Shown: in pieces, positions 1-11,663 of the stretch | Position numbering within the stretch: position 1 is the first letter of the stretch | Layout: each line of letters opens with the position of its first letter | DNA from: Halocafeteria seosinensis | Taxonomy: Eukaryota; Sar; Bigyra; Bicosoecida | Assembly (NCBI GenBank): GCA_001687465.1 | Contig: LVLI01000313.1 | Location: 1-64,000, forward strand | Direction: 5' to 3' | DNA: 64,000 bases | The notes under the pieces: model-generated | What the model was told of the DNA's origin: nothing | Databases searched by the model: none | Seen by the model: the letters and a program-made list of their open reading frames with translations, nothing else | Made by a program: the position numbers and the translations under genes

Positions 1-1767
1 ACTCGTCTTGAGAAGTTTTCTTTCCAGGTCTATAATAGCATGTTAAGAGCTCTCCGAAGTATCCCAAGTGTTTCTCCGGCTTGCAGACACGCGTAAGTCA
101 CTGTCGAGACTGATATGGAGCCTTTAAAAGGTGTTATATTGGGCGTCTTCCTCCATAAGACAGGCTTATCCTCAGCCTCCCAAGAAGCAATTTCAAGGGA
201 TGCACAAGTCTTCCATCAAACTACTGCCCAAGGGCGAGAAGGATTTACAGTGTTCGGATTTCGCTCTCGCCTACTTCCCTTCCTTAGCTAGCGCATAAGG
301 CTTCGCAGGTCCCTCGTCGAGATCTACCTCAGCAGCTCAGCCGCCCTCTTCTCTGTTTCATTTGAGTCGCTTTCACAGCTGCCTTAATCAGCTCCTCAAG
401 TACATGATATGCTATATGCTATTCTTCAGCTCAAATGAAACACTGGACACCCCTGTTACATATCCCGCAGCCATGTGTCACGCTGAAGTTCTCGTTCTTC
501 CTGCGTCGTAACCTTGGCTACCGTTATTGCAAAACAGACTGCACCGGAATTTCGTCTGCCCTTTCGGTGACCTCAAATAGGGTATGCTCATATGTCTCGA
601 GTGCTGTTTCCGGAGTATCAATCCGTGGTATTTTAATAGGAAGAGCTTGTTCGTAGTTTACCAATTCTGCAGTTACTAACTCAAGTACTCCGGTAAGCCA
701 GTCAGCCAGCAGGGCGCAGCCCCAGGTGATACAGTACCTAATCTCTTGCAGCAGCTTCAAACCAATATGAAGAAGCGCCGTTTGTCTCGTTTATCTTGCA
801 CACTGATTGTCTTGTTTTCAATTAAGGGGCATCCAGGGCCGAGCAAACTCGACAAATGTGAATCGCTTGGGTTGTAGAGTGCACAGGGGGAACCACGGCC
901 CAAAAAGAAGCTTGTAGCCAACATACCGTAATTACGATATTGGTTCCATAACAAATCAACAGCCTATTCTCCTCCAAATTCCTTAATTGTATCATGCACA
1001 GGCTAAGACGCCACTTGTGAAGCTTGGCCGGCGAACTTCACAGGGAAGTCTTGACTTTCAGGTTGTCAAACACCTACTTTACGAGGTCTAGAGAAGCTGT
1101 TTGAGCATGAAATCTCGCCCAAACATGCGGATGGTCAATGCGGGTATAGCCATGCTCTCAGGATTCTGTTATAACGTGTTATAAGATGGTTAGATAAAGT
1201 GCGATGAATGCGCATCGCAGACCTCTCCGAGCTAGGAATCGAGGCCATCGCGGGCACTTAAGCGCTCATCGAACGCATCGCACCCCCTAAAACATCGCGC
1301 TTGTACCCCTTGTGTCCTATAGACATTTCTTAGAGCAAGAACACACAGCTGAGACACCTAAATTTACCCCAATAATATTAGGTGCATGTCATACCGGGAA
1401 ATGTTTGCAATATTACTCTGTATATGTAATTACCAGTAGAATAACACGAACTTCGTGAAACAGACTGTATAAATACACAGTTCAAGCTGAACTTCAGTCA
1501 GTGTTCAGTGAAGTTCACTCCGACAGCGAGTGCAGTACAAGAAGATAGTCCATCAAAAGAGTTGTGCAGGGTACAGTACAGCCATTTGTTTCAAGAGGGA
1601 GACGCAAACAGACCCTTTGCGCTGAGGCTGAGGCTTTATTGCAGTGTACGGCCTGACTTCCGGAGCCGTTTACTACGGCGTTTAGCCCCCAGGCTGCCCC
1701 AGCAGAAGTTAGCTACTACTGTACTACAACGTTTAAACACACCAACTCATTTGACAATAGCGCCAGA
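1..1767. other. Intergenic region upstream of first gene
   Basis: No coding region is supported here; open frames are short and show no recognisable motif. A stretch near 1200-1310 is rich in short gcatcgc/gcgatg words. A TATA-like sequence lies at 1468-1475. Confidence 0.5.
1468..1475 (+). promoter_or_regulatory. Possible TATA box of the first gene
   Basis: The sequence tataaata lies about 290 bases before the ATG at 1768. If used, the first gene would have a long 5' leader or an unseen leader intron. This rests on the motif alone. Confidence 0.2.
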
Positions 1768-2950
1768 ATGGCAGCTGCAGCTCCAGAGGAAGCGCCCAAG
1801 TTTACATTGGATGAAGCTATTGAGGACTGGTTCATCCCTAGAAAATGCAAAGTGAAGAATGATAGAGCGGGACACGTTTCCAACAGAATCCCGTTAGGGG
1901 TGGTCCTTTTGTGCTTATTGCCAAGAACGCGGTCAAACAGGGTCAGTGGACTTTCGTCGAAGTGACTTGTGCATCGAAAACTCAACTTGCATTCTTAGCA
2001 CCCCTAGAAGCTCAGCCTCGTGTCGTAAAAGAACGGTTCGAGAGAAGATTTCCTCGCGATTTAAAGGATCAAGACCTCCAATATCTGAGAAACAACGCAG
2101 TCTGGTTGGATGATATGGCGCTTTCCGAGTATCAGCGTGAAGTCTACATGTACAATAATCGTCCAGGAATCAACCGTGCTAATCTGGGGCAGCCCTTTAT
2201 CAATGTCGATGGAGCTATTTTTAGTTCTACGGAAGAGACTGGGTTTGTTGCAGGCGAAGTTTTTACAAATATTTATGGGAATGTCGCCTTTCTCTCCCCC
2301 CTAGAGCATCAATCTTCCCGTATAAGAGAGCGGTTCTCTGCTAAGACTGTGAAAGATCTGACCGGAACTGACAAAACAATTCTATCGAGGGACGGCAAAT
2401 GGTGCCTGACAGCAAACGATTCCAGGTCTGTCATAGATGTGCTAACTCCTTCTGGCGGTCTAGATGTGTGTATTTTGGAAAAAATGTTCTCTGTGGCACC
2501 TAACAAAAACGATGGACGCAAACCCAGTGTGAGAGACGATCCCTTCATGCCTAGTGTGAGAGACGATCCCTTCATGCCTAGAGATGGACGCAACAACACA
2601 GCTGTTAGAGGTAGCGTAAGAGCACACTTAACGCTGGCAATAACGACGGATTTGATTGTCCAAGGAAACTCTTGCAGTCTGCCAACGGCTCCTTGGGATG
2701 CGGGAGCGATAATCATGTGACAATTGGGATGTCAATGAGTAATACGCTACCGTTCACAGGTATGTTGATCCTTAGGAACCTCGGAAAACCTGAGGTGGGA
2801 GTGAAGGTTAATCGAAAAGCTGCACGGCAACCGCCCACGGTACCATCCTCGCACGTCGATCGTCTTGCCGGAGCCATGCTCAATGTGGAGAAATGCGACC
2901 TGGGAGAACAACTATTTCCGTTTCATAAGCAGCTAGCCCGAATTGGCTAA
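1768..2950 (+). CDS. Hypothetical protein with internal duplication
   Basis: I do not recognise this protein (about 361 residues). Proposed exons are 1768-1851, 1887-2615 and 2678-2950, all phase 0. The second intron (62 nt, GTAAGA...GCAG) joins two open frames cleanly. The first would be only 35 nt (GTGAAG...ACAG); a one-base frameshift near 1860-1895 is the alternative. The middle holds two related segments, VAFLSPLEHQ and LAFLAPLEAQ, each followed by a basic ERF stretch and an RD/RN-K/A-W motif, so it looks like an internal duplication. A 27-bp unit encoding SVRDDPFMP is repeated twice in tandem near 2528-2581. The ATG at 1768 was chosen because it opens the frame of the first block. No signal peptide or membrane segment is evident. 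Function unknown. Confidence 0.6.
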
Positions 2951-3810
2951 CTCTAGCTCTGTAGACTGCCAGCGGCGGTGTACACTTAGTTCTGTTGAAG
3001 GCTAATAAATGCGTTAAACATTCTCGTACCAGTATGTAAGAAATGCTGCACTTGCAAATTTAGTTCGCCTTACACCATGGTGACAATCTTGCTGGGGTCA
3101 GACTTTCTCGACGAGCACGCAGACTCCATGCGAGTGCCGTGTAGCGAATCCCTAATTCTGCCATTGGTGTTTCTTTCCACCTGCTCCAAGCAGTCCTCCG
3201 CGTACTTATGACAACTTGTGTGCAACCGGGCAAAATGTTACAGCCTCAACAGGGAGGTTGTTGCCTATGAAGTCGACAAATCTCACCTTGGCCGGAAACA
3301 CTGGGAAGACTCCTTGTCTAACATTCAGCAGATAATTGGCTTGTCAGCCACCCTCAGAGAGAAGGAAGCGTCATGGACCCTGCATGCTCATGCTCAAGGT
3401 GGTGAGTTCCAAATACACGTGGTAACTCGGGACCCCAACCTCCGTACATACTAAAAAGGTAAGGCGCAAGCTGTATCAAATCGGTAAAGCTAGCTTCATT
3501 GTTTCCTATCTATCCCTGTGGTGAAAGAGGAAGCAGTTCTCCCGAATTGCGATGGCTTTGTATAGCTTCGTGAACTCCAAAATGTGTTGCGATCACCGCG
3601 GGTTCCTTGCGACCCCAGGCGTTCTGGGGAGGACAGAATGATATCACAGTTCCCTACAACTATAGTTATAGGTGTTGATTGAATGACTCTCGGGGGCACT
3701 CTTCACTTCCTTCAGTGGTGTCGTCGGCCCTGGAAGTGGAAAGTGGCCTGGGGAATGGGAGAGAAAAGTCCACTCGCTCTGACTCCTCCATTCCACGATA
3801 TGCAAGCCCA
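2951..3810. other. Intergenic region
   Basis: No supported gene. The frame of the downstream glycosyltransferase gene extends back to a TTG at 3679, but that part has no ATG and I treat it as leader sequence. Confidence 0.4.
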
Positions 3811-5877
3811 ATGGTGAATTACCGGCGATTTCCAACGCTCGGAGCCGGGTTTTCGCCTCCCAGCGCTCGACCCACGACGCGATGCATGCTTCTGTTCCTG
3901 GTAGCGATAATCGCAAGTGGGGTCATTTTCTTGCAACTTGGCCCCCTGGCGAGTTTTCAGCAGCAGCGCTACGCGCCGTTGTATAGCCAGAACTCAGGTG
4001 TCATTGAAGATCAACCAGAATTGTTGATGGACATAAATCGACCACGTATTCTGGTTATCGGCGCCGCGAGTTTCATGGGGTATCACTTTGTGGACAGATT
4101 CTACTCGCTGCGGAATCAGAAGAAGTCAGAGGATCTATTGGGTGCGTCTAGTCAGGTATTGAAGAGTTGGCCGCACTTAGTACTCATTGACGATTTTGAC
4201 AATACCTCAGGGGACCTTCCGAGGAAGCGCCATCGGCAAAATGAGTTGCGACGGATACATGAGGCGACGGTAAGAGAAGTCACTGTTTGTGATGAGAAGA
4301 GCCTCACTAGGGAACTGGAAATGAACCACATCTCATTGGTTTTCCATGCATACGATCCGGTTCATTTCCCGACAGACTATGCGATGGCAAAGAATCAATC
4401 GGCGCAATCGATTCGGTGTTTTTCTCAAGTTCTCAAGTCTGTGAGAAGGAGACAGTTAGAGCAAACAAAGACTACCGTCGTTCCGGTGTTCTACTTGTCG
4501 TCTTCTGTAGCAGACTCTGCCGAAATCGAGAATATCAACGTGTTCAACACGAATGACGCCATTCAGCAATTAGTGAGAGCAAAGAAAGCTGAAGAATCAC
4601 TCGCTCAACGCTATAGTAGAGCGGACGGTATAGCTACTATTGGGTTGCGGATGTTCAGCTTGTTTGGAGAAATCTGCACACATGATGAACCGTTGGAGCA
4701 ATTGTGGGAATGGGTGAGTTACGAAAGGCGTAAGAGTGGTACTGTTCCCTTTCATAGCTTGGATTTTATTCACGCTGCGGATGCAGCACAGCAACTACTC
4801 GGTTATATAGTTTCCTTTCTGGGGTCGAAGTCTTCCGGCTCATCGTCCACCGTTGACGTTGGGAGCGGTAATACGACTTCACTTCAAGACCTGAATCGCA
4901 TATTTTCTGAAGCATCGAACGCTAGTCTGAGATCTGGCGAGTCTCAGTTTAATAACGTAGCTGTGGTGTACGACAGCACGCATAAGGCCCGTATGGCGAC
5001 CAACTTCCCCCAGCAAGGTAGCAAAGGCCAAACAAACTCCCTAGCAAGGAGGATTCGCTCTTTCATAGAATGGGAAGAGAAGCATAATTTCCCCAAGGGG
5101 ATAATTATAACCACCTATTTGGTTCAGCTTCCCGATCCTCAGAGGAAAGGCAAGAGTTATTCCTCTGGAGGTATGCCTAAGCTTATTAGCAATTACTACC
5201 ACAGTGCTGCAAGCCTGGGATTGCAAGTATACGTTATTCACGATGGTTTGAACATGACATTCCAACAGCAATTTGAAACTCCAAAATTTCGCTTCGTACA
5301 TCTAGACGAGTTGTACAAGAATGCTTTCCAGTCGGAAATTGAGGAGTTTTCGAAATTTCAGTCTAACAATGATCGTCGTTACTTCTTCTTCTATAAGATG
5401 CTCAAATACGAAATGCAAGAAAAGCCGAGAGCTAAATTGCCTACATTCGTGCTTGTGACGGACCTGTTTGACGTGCATTTTCGAATGAATCCTTGGGAGT
5501 ACTTTGATCGCTACCCAGAAAACTTCCTATTCATGGGGCAAGACAGAAGTCTGATTGGAAAGGGGTCTTGGTTTATCAAGCGAATGCAAAATTGTTTCTT
5601 CACGACGGAACAGATATGCGAGCTCGCTGTACCGAGGAAACAAATGCTTAATCCAGGAATCCTGGGAGGCACGTTTAACGTGATGCTTTACTATTTCCAC
5701 CTAATGAAGAAAGCATTACAGCAATCTAACCCGGACTGGAACTGTAATTTGCCCGTAACTAACTACGTAGCTTACAAGTATTTCAGCGATCGATTATTTT
5801 ATGGACCTCCACTCCATAGCAAGTTCATGTCATACGGCAAGGTGAACGGAGATGCTTACATAATTCACAAACGCTGA
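3811..5877 (+). CDS. Golgi-type epimerase-like/glycosyltransferase fusion, copy 1
   Basis: Single-exon gene, 688 residues from the ATG at 3811. A short basic N-terminus is followed by one hydrophobic segment (MLLFLVAIIASGVIFLQL), typical of type II Golgi enzymes. Residues about 70-400 resemble the extended SDR fold of UDP-glucuronate 4-epimerases: nucleotide loop GAASFMGYH, then LIDDFDN, GLRMFSLFG, LDFIHAADA and TVDVGSG. The catalytic YxxxK is LVRAK (L254, K258), so the key Tyr is missing and catalysis is doubtful. Residues about 410-688 look like a nucleotide-sugar glycosyltransferase: ITTYLVQLPDPQRKGKSY, VTDLFDVHF (DxD-like) and a LNPGILGG segment. The acceptor and the sugar are not evident. 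A tandem paralogue lies at 8186-10237. The first 44 upstream codons lack an ATG and match nothing in copy 2. Confidence 0.8.
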   Translation: MVNYRRFPTLGAGFSPPSARPTTRCMLLFLVAIIASGVIFLQLGPLASFQQQRYAPLYSQNSGVIEDQPELLMDINRPRILVIGAASFMGYHFVDRFYSLRNQKKSEDLLGASSQVLKSWPHLVLIDDFDNTSGDLPRKRHRQNELRRIHEATVREVTVCDEKSLTRELEMNHISLVFHAYDPVHFPTDYAMAKNQSAQSIRCFSQVLKSVRRRQLEQTKTTVVPVFYLSSSVADSAEIENINVFNTNDAIQQLVRAKKAEESLAQRYSRADGIATIGLRMFSLFGEICTHDEPLEQLWEWVSYERRKSGTVPFHSLDFIHAADAAQQLLGYIVSFLGSKSSGSSSTVDVGSGNTTSLQDLNRIFSEASNASLRSGESQFNNVAVVYDSTHKARMATNFPQQGSKGQTNSLARRIRSFIEWEEKHNFPKGIIITTYLVQLPDPQRKGKSYSSGGMPKLISNYYHSAASLGLQVYVIHDGLNMTFQQQFETPKFRFVHLDELYKNAFQSEIEEFSKFQSNNDRRYFFFYKMLKYEMQEKPRAKLPTFVLVTDLFDVHFRMNPWEYFDRYPENFLFMGQDRSLIGKGSWFIKRMQNCFFTTEQICELAVPRKQMLNPGILGGTFNVMLYYFHLMKKALQQSNPDWNCNLPVTNYVAYKYFSDRLFYGPPLHSKFMSYGKVNGDAYIIHKR

Positions 5878-6146
5878 AGGGTTTCATTTCGTGTGGCTTG
5901 GAACTTAGCGAAACCGGAAACTCGTGTCGGTATCTGCCAAGTTCAAGTTGGGCCAGTGATACTTCACGAGATCTTCGCGGCTTCGTTTAGAGATTGCCTC
6001 AAAAGCGGAAGCACTTTTATCAGAATGAAGAATTGGAATAGCATCTTTGTGTTTCCGTTCGAAGTCCGGAATCCGCGATCATTAAAAGCAGCTGGTCTAC
6101 TCTACTCAGCCGCCGTTGGAACCGACTCCCACACTGTTGTACTGAA
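5878..6146. other. Short intergenic gap
   Basis: A frame is open from 5893 to 6150, but it has no ATG at its start and no supporting motif. Confidence 0.3.
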
Positions 6147-6859
6147 ATGAGTCTACTCGAAAACAATACCGCTGCGAGGAAACGCTACCTCGAGACATTG
6201 CTAGAACCGCTCAATATTGAAGGATCCCATGATTCTCGAAAAAAGACGGCCACACGAAACAGATTGGGTGTGCTAATGGAAAGTCTGAAAGAGGCTGAAG
6301 AGTACCCTGCGCGAGATGAGGCTCCACCTCTTTTGTCCGAAATTTATCAAGAGTTGAAGCCAGGAATGCAGTTCGACGAGTTTCTGGAGCAATATGATGT
6401 GTATAAAAGGCTGTTATCTGTAAGACAGGAGCACATAGAGAGCTCTGGCTGACGGAAAACGTCAAGACTCTTTCGGATGAAAACTGGATTCTTTGGGGCA
6501 GCTACAGGCAGTTCCTCTCGGGAAAATGTATCACTGATGCGTTGAATGAGAAACACAATGTGGATTTACATCCCGTTTGGGGCTGTTTGCTGCTTCCAAC
6601 TGGAGGAACCATCGGTCCGGGCAATTGGAGACTGCACAACTGGCTCCCCAAAGGAAAATGTACCCCTGCAGTAGCATTTCATACATGTGTGCACGATGCA
6701 AGTGGCTACCTGCTAAAGTACCATCGTCTGGGCCCTGGATACAACTATTTGAACACATGGGGCACCTTATTTCCAACGCAGGTTTCGTTCAGCACCCAAG
6801 TTGCAGGGATTCGTCATTGGTGCAAACTGCTCCAAAGAAGACCCGGCATTTCACTCTGA
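6147..6859 (+). CDS. Hypothetical protein, two exons
   Basis: Proposed exons 6147-6419 and 6467-6859 give 221 residues. The 47-nt intron starts with GTAAGA and ends CAAG; it joins two frames that otherwise stop. The N-terminal half is charged and helical (LLEPLNIEG, EFLEQYDVYKRLL). The C-terminal half is distinctive, with HPVWGCLLLPTGG, GPGNW, a VHDASGYL segment and a GPGYNYL segment, the kind of Gly/His-rich pattern seen in enzymes, but I cannot name the family. The C-terminus (RHWCKLLQRRPGISL) is less certain, because another frame stays open to about 6957. It lies between the two epimerase/glycosyltransferase copies on the same strand, so it may have been caught within or may predate that duplication. 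Confidence 0.6.
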
Positions 6860-8185
6860 ATTTTGACTTGAGCCGTTGGTTCCTCATTGGATACCGTAAT
6901 TTACATATGTGGCTCGGTTACGCCTACCAATTCCTGGTTCGCTACATAGTGGAATGACTGTGGTCTGCTATCCTATATGTTTTGGTTTTTTCACCAGTAA
7001 AGGCAACGTGAGTCATCCACTGGATGTCCATGAGTACTACCATACAAGTTCGCCGTGAGCATGATTGGATGTCACCATAGTTGCGAAACGAAGGAACCAT
7101 ACAAATCGTTTGAATATCGAGCTAAACACTCTCACATCGCGGTCGCGTTCTGTTGATACGGGTATAAGAAAGAGAAGTCCCTGAATCGTTTGCGCCTATT
7201 CATCGTGAATTATACTATCCGTAGCCCGACACATGCCAAACCAGATACGTTTGGTCTCCATTGAACTAAGCACATTCAGTAGCGATACCAAAAAATGTTG
7301 ACTGAGGTGCTGAGCGTTCTCCTGGTAGCCTGTGGTCCTGATAGAGGTTATTTAGCAGGGAGGCTCTGGTTTGAACAGCGTATCTACGCATCCATTCTGA
7401 TCGAAAGTTGAAATTAGTCTTGAGTAGCTCGGAGTCAGTTGGAAAGTCGCCGATATATAATTCAAGAATGAGACATAAAATAAGTTACTTTGTTCATTCT
7501 CGTCGATCTAATTCCATGAGACCCGTTAAGGATCTCTATTCTACTTGAAGTTCTAACAATTCACCCCTTCGTGGGGAACGCTATGCTTCATGTTGAATTG
7601 CATTCCACAACAGGATCCTTGGAGCTGAAATCATTGGATATTGCTCTACGAAGTTACTCATGCTGTAAGTATCGGAAACTAGTCACACTACTGTACCGAC
7701 ACCGATCCGGAATTAGACCTCACCAACAGTTCCACCACATTAGTTCTACTTAGCGGGTAGGCCACTGTAACAGTTTCGTCATCGTTAGTGATACTACCAA
7801 GTAAGACTTGCACTGCTACACCTTGTGTACCCGGTAAGGATTGTGGGTTTTCTTTCTAGTGAAATTCTAGCAGTGAGAGTTTCTCGTGGTAAGATGCTAC
7901 GGGTTGAATGGATACATACTCATCCGATGTTTTTCAACATGAAATGGTTTGAAAATTTGAAATCCCAGTCCCACTTGCGACCGCGTGCGATCCCAGATTT
8001 GGTCCGGGAACAAGCAAGGGCTGAAAAAGGTTTGTCGAGTTCGAATGGGTGACTTTTCTTTCTCTTCGAGGGTGAAGGACTATGTGTGCATGGGGGATGC
8101 GTCGTTCGGTACGCATTGATACCGATAGTGCGTAGAAGCCAGAGGGAGTCAGTAACGGACACTTTCGTCGCCAAGAAAGAGGCGA
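6860..8185. other. Intergenic region
   Basis: Only short unsupported frames are seen over 1.3 kb. Presumably it holds the 3' end of the upstream gene and the promoter of the glycosyltransferase copy at 8186. Confidence 0.4.
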
Positions 8186-10237
8186 ATGAGGCGTAAACAG
8201 TGCCATTCCATACTACCCGACAGTGTCAGAGGAACTAAAAGGTCCGTGTTCATTTTCTTAGTGGCCTTCCTAGGGTGTTTGGTCATCTTCCTCCAAAGCC
8301 GACCACTCCAAAGCCTCACACTCGCTGCACAGGAACGTGAGTCCGGAATCTTCAAATCGGAATTGAAGGGCCAAACTGATGTGTACCCACGCTCTACTCT
8401 TCCAACGAGCTTATGGGATCATGTGGAAAAGGAGAATCCGCGTATACTCGTGACGGGAGCGGCTAGTTTTATGGGATACCACTTTGTGAAAGCTTTTCAT
8501 TCCCAAGGAAAACAAGCCGCCACTTGGGGAAATGATTCAGCCAAGAGTACCCCCAAACTTGTGTTTTTGGATGATTTTGATAACACTTCAGGAGACATTG
8601 CAAGGAAAAGATTTCGCCAAAATGAGCTGCAGCAGCAGTACGAAGTCAGCGTAAAGGAAACCTCGCTTTGCAATGAGAAGACGCTGGCTAAAGAGCTGGA
8701 GACAAACAAGATATCTTTCGTATTCCACGCATACGATCCAGTACACTTTCCGAGTGATGATAACGCGGCAAAACAGTCATCCCAATCTCTTCAGTGCTTC
8801 TCCAACGTGCTCAGAGCTGTCAAGCGCAGAGAGGGGGACACTCAAAGTGTTATCCCCTTCTTCTATCTGACTTCTTCAGTTGCTGATTTGGTGGCGCAAA
8901 GAAGTGCTCACTCAAAGGGTGATGCTTTCGACCGGTTCGTAAACACTAAATGGATGGAAGAATCAATCGCTCGAAACTACTCCGAAGAGCAAGGTATGGC
9001 GACAGTAGGCTTACGAACATTCAATGTTTTTGGAGAGATGTGTACGAAAGATGAACCGCTAGAGCAATTGTGGGAATGGGTGAGGTACCGAAAGCGTAAA
9101 TCTTCAACGGTTCCCTTTTATAGCTTGGATTTTATTCACGCTGCGGATGCAGCTATTCAGGTACTTAACTATATAGCCTCCACACTCCGCCCACAGTCTA
9201 GTGGTATCCCACTTACTGTGGATGTTGGAACTGGGGCTACTATGGCGTTGGAGAGCGTTATCCAAATGGTCTCCAGAGCCTCCAATGCAACTAAAGGATT
9301 AAATGAAGCTGAGTTTACGGGAACTGTAAAGATTTACAACAGTGGGCAGAAAGCTGAAAGATTTATACCTGGCGAAGCCAAGAAAATAACCACCTCTCCA
9401 ATCAAGAAACGACTTTCATCGTTTGTCGCTTGGGAAGAGCAGCTTAACTTCCCGAAGGGAATTATCATGACCACATACTTGGTCCAGCTTCCAGATCCTC
9501 AGAGAAAAGGTAAAAGCTACTCCTCCCAAGGCGCCGGTGAACTTATCGACAAGTACTACAAAAGTGCAGCGGCTCTGCATCTCCAAATATATGTGATTCA
9601 TGACGGGCTAAGTTCAGCGTTTCGGAATCAATTCGAAACCCCGATGTTCCGTTTCGTTCATTTAGACATGGTATACGCAAAGGCTCCCAAGTCAGAGGTG
9701 GAGGACTTCTCGAAATTTCAATCGAACAATGATCGACGATACTTTTTCTTCCGAAAAATGATGGAACATGAAATGCAACACAAGCCAAAAGAAAAATTGC
9801 CTCGTTACGTACTAGTGACAGATTTTTTCGATGTCCACTTTAGGCTAAACCCTTGGGATTATTTCGACCAGTATCCGGACAATTCCCTGTTTATGGGAGA
9901 AGATAAGAGCAAATTCGGACGCATGCCGTGGATGGATAGACGAATGAAAAGATGCCTCTTTTCACCTGAGCAAATTCACGAGATGGTTGTCCCCGAGAAA
10001 AAGTTGCTACTTAATCCAGGAATCCTGGGAGGAAGGTTTGATGTGATGCTTCAATATTTTGATCTGATGAAGAAAGCACTCAGAAAATCAAACGCTGAGC
10101 ATAACTGTAACTTGCCAATAACGAATTACGTAGCATATAAGTATTTTGGCGAGCGCTTAGTACATGGACCTCCCCTCCATAGTAAGTTCATGTCTTACGG
10201 AAAGAAGAACGGCGACGCATACATTATTCATAAGTGA
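8186..10237 (+). CDS. Golgi-type epimerase-like/glycosyltransferase fusion, copy 2
   Basis: Single-exon paralogue of the gene at 3811-5877, 683 residues, starting at a clear ATG. It has a type II anchor (VFIFLVAFLGCLVIFLQ), the SDR-like domain (GAASFMGYH, VFLDDFDN, GLRTFNVFG, LDFIHAADA, TVDVGTG) and the glycosyltransferase-like domain (TTYLVQLPDPQRKGKSY, VTDFFDVHF, LNPGILGG, near-identical C-terminus FMSYGKKNGDAYIIHK). The catalytic YxxxK is FVNTK (F251, K255), a Tyr-to-Phe change where copy 1 has Leu. Both copies also have Ser in place of the central Gly of the nucleotide loop. The epimerase-like half is therefore probably structural or a sugar-nucleotide binding domain rather than an active epimerase; this is inference from motifs. 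Downstream lies a decayed third copy. Confidence 0.8.
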   Translation: MRRKQCHSILPDSVRGTKRSVFIFLVAFLGCLVIFLQSRPLQSLTLAAQERESGIFKSELKGQTDVYPRSTLPTSLWDHVEKENPRILVTGAASFMGYHFVKAFHSQGKQAATWGNDSAKSTPKLVFLDDFDNTSGDIARKRFRQNELQQQYEVSVKETSLCNEKTLAKELETNKISFVFHAYDPVHFPSDDNAAKQSSQSLQCFSNVLRAVKRREGDTQSVIPFFYLTSSVADLVAQRSAHSKGDAFDRFVNTKWMEESIARNYSEEQGMATVGLRTFNVFGEMCTKDEPLEQLWEWVRYRKRKSSTVPFYSLDFIHAADAAIQVLNYIASTLRPQSSGIPLTVDVGTGATMALESVIQMVSRASNATKGLNEAEFTGTVKIYNSGQKAERFIPGEAKKITTSPIKKRLSSFVAWEEQLNFPKGIIMTTYLVQLPDPQRKGKSYSSQGAGELIDKYYKSAAALHLQIYVIHDGLSSAFRNQFETPMFRFVHLDMVYAKAPKSEVEDFSKFQSNNDRRYFFFRKMMEHEMQHKPKEKLPRYVLVTDFFDVHFRLNPWDYFDQYPDNSLFMGEDKSKFGRMPWMDRRMKRCLFSPEQIHEMVVPEKKLLLNPGILGGRFDVMLQYFDLMKKALRKSNAEHNCNLPITNYVAYKYFGERLVHGPPLHSKFMSYGKKNGDAYIIHK

Positions 10238-11145
10238 TGAGCGAAGAAGGAGAATTTTCGCTGGGAATCGACTACAGGATGTCGGTTTCGCGAAGTATTT
10301 GATGGGATTCAATATTTGTTTGTCGCCTTTCGGTGTTCTATGTTGACAGAAGCCTTGCTTAATGTGAACAGCTTGTACTGGAAGGCGATCTTGGGTTTTA
10401 TTTAGTGCGTCTGCGGTAGAAATGGAGGACAGGAAGTATCTAACAAGTCGTTTGAATGCCGGTGGAATGGAAGACTGAGCTGATTGAACTCCCACCGTGA
10501 ATGACATGGTTTCGATAATTCAAACTCAAACTAATGTGGTATTGCAGACTGAGCAAAGCAATGGTTGCAAACCACCGCAAAGACAAGTCTTGTTAGTGTC
10601 CCTTCGTGGGGCATCGGCTGTCAATGTCCACTTTAGGTTCTTTTAGTATCTGAAGTCCGGATTGGCATAAGATGTTTTACAATAATTGAAGCATCTGAGG
10701 AGGAAGCGGTTTTCGACCTCGACGTCGGCTAAACTCCAGCCTGTGGCGTACATCCTGGTATGCAGCTGCTTAGCTGCTTCATTGGCTCATCAAGTCGCAT
10801 GAGCTCCCGGTTGAACAGAAATTGCAGGTTTCATGTTTATATCGTTCCTATATGCTACCTATAGCTAAATATGCACGAACTACTCCATGTGGCCAGTTTG
10901 ACTCACGGGCACGTTGTGTGACTTCCTCGTCCACCGGTTGCGACCAGATCCCAAACATGTTGCGATCATGTCCTCCAGCGCAGATTTCTTTGCCCTCTTC
11001 AAATAATCACTCCAATTTGTCCTCTAGTGTTTGTTGGCACTTATTCTGGTCCCCGACACCACGTATTGACCGTTGCAGCCCCGCCGTTCAACTGTCATTG
11101 GCCCTGTAGGGGGAATACAACATCCCCTGGAATATTACCGTTACA
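10238..11145. repeat. 3' flank of copy 2, first unit of a duplicated segment
   Basis: Non-coding sequence that recurs, with substitutions and indels, at about 12345-13640. Shared landmarks are the words tgacagaagccttgcttaat, gtcccttcgtggggcatcgg, and tacaacatcccctggaatat. The glycosyltransferase copies and this flank were evidently duplicated together. Confidence 0.7.
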
Positions 11146-11663
11146 GAGGATGATGCTTTCGACCCTTTCGTAAACACCAAATGGATGGAAGAATCCCTCG
11201 CTTGAAACTACTCCGAAGAGCAAGGCATGGCGACAGTAGGCTTGCGAACGTTCAATGTTTTCGGAGAAATGTGTACGAAAGATGAACCGCTAGAGCATTC
11301 GTGGGAATGGGTGAGGCTACCGAAAGCGTAAATTTTCAACGGCTCCCTTTTATAGCTTGGATTTTATTCGCACTGTGGATGCAGCTATTCAGGTACTTAA
11401 CTATATAGCCTCCACACTAGGCCCACAGTCTAGTGGTATCCCACTTACTGTGGATGTTGGAACTGGGGCTACTATGGCGTTGGAGAGCGTTATCCAAATG
11501 GTCTCCAGAGCCTCCAATGCAACTAAAGGATTAAATGAAGCTGAATTTACGGAAACTGTAAAGATTTTCAACAGTGGGCAAAAAGCTGAAAGATTTATAC
11601 CTGGCGAAGCCAAGAAAATAACCACCTCTCCAATCAAGAAACGACTTCCATCGTTTGTTGCCT

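Noticed and set aside
3679-3810. Extended N-terminus of glycosyltransferase copy 1 from a TTG
   Set aside because: No ATG, no match to copy 2, and ATG 3811 gives the same length as copy 2.
6420-6466. Frameshift splitting the small gene at 6147
   Set aside because: A GTAAGA...CAAG intron of 47 nt restores the frame, and other genes here have similar short introns.
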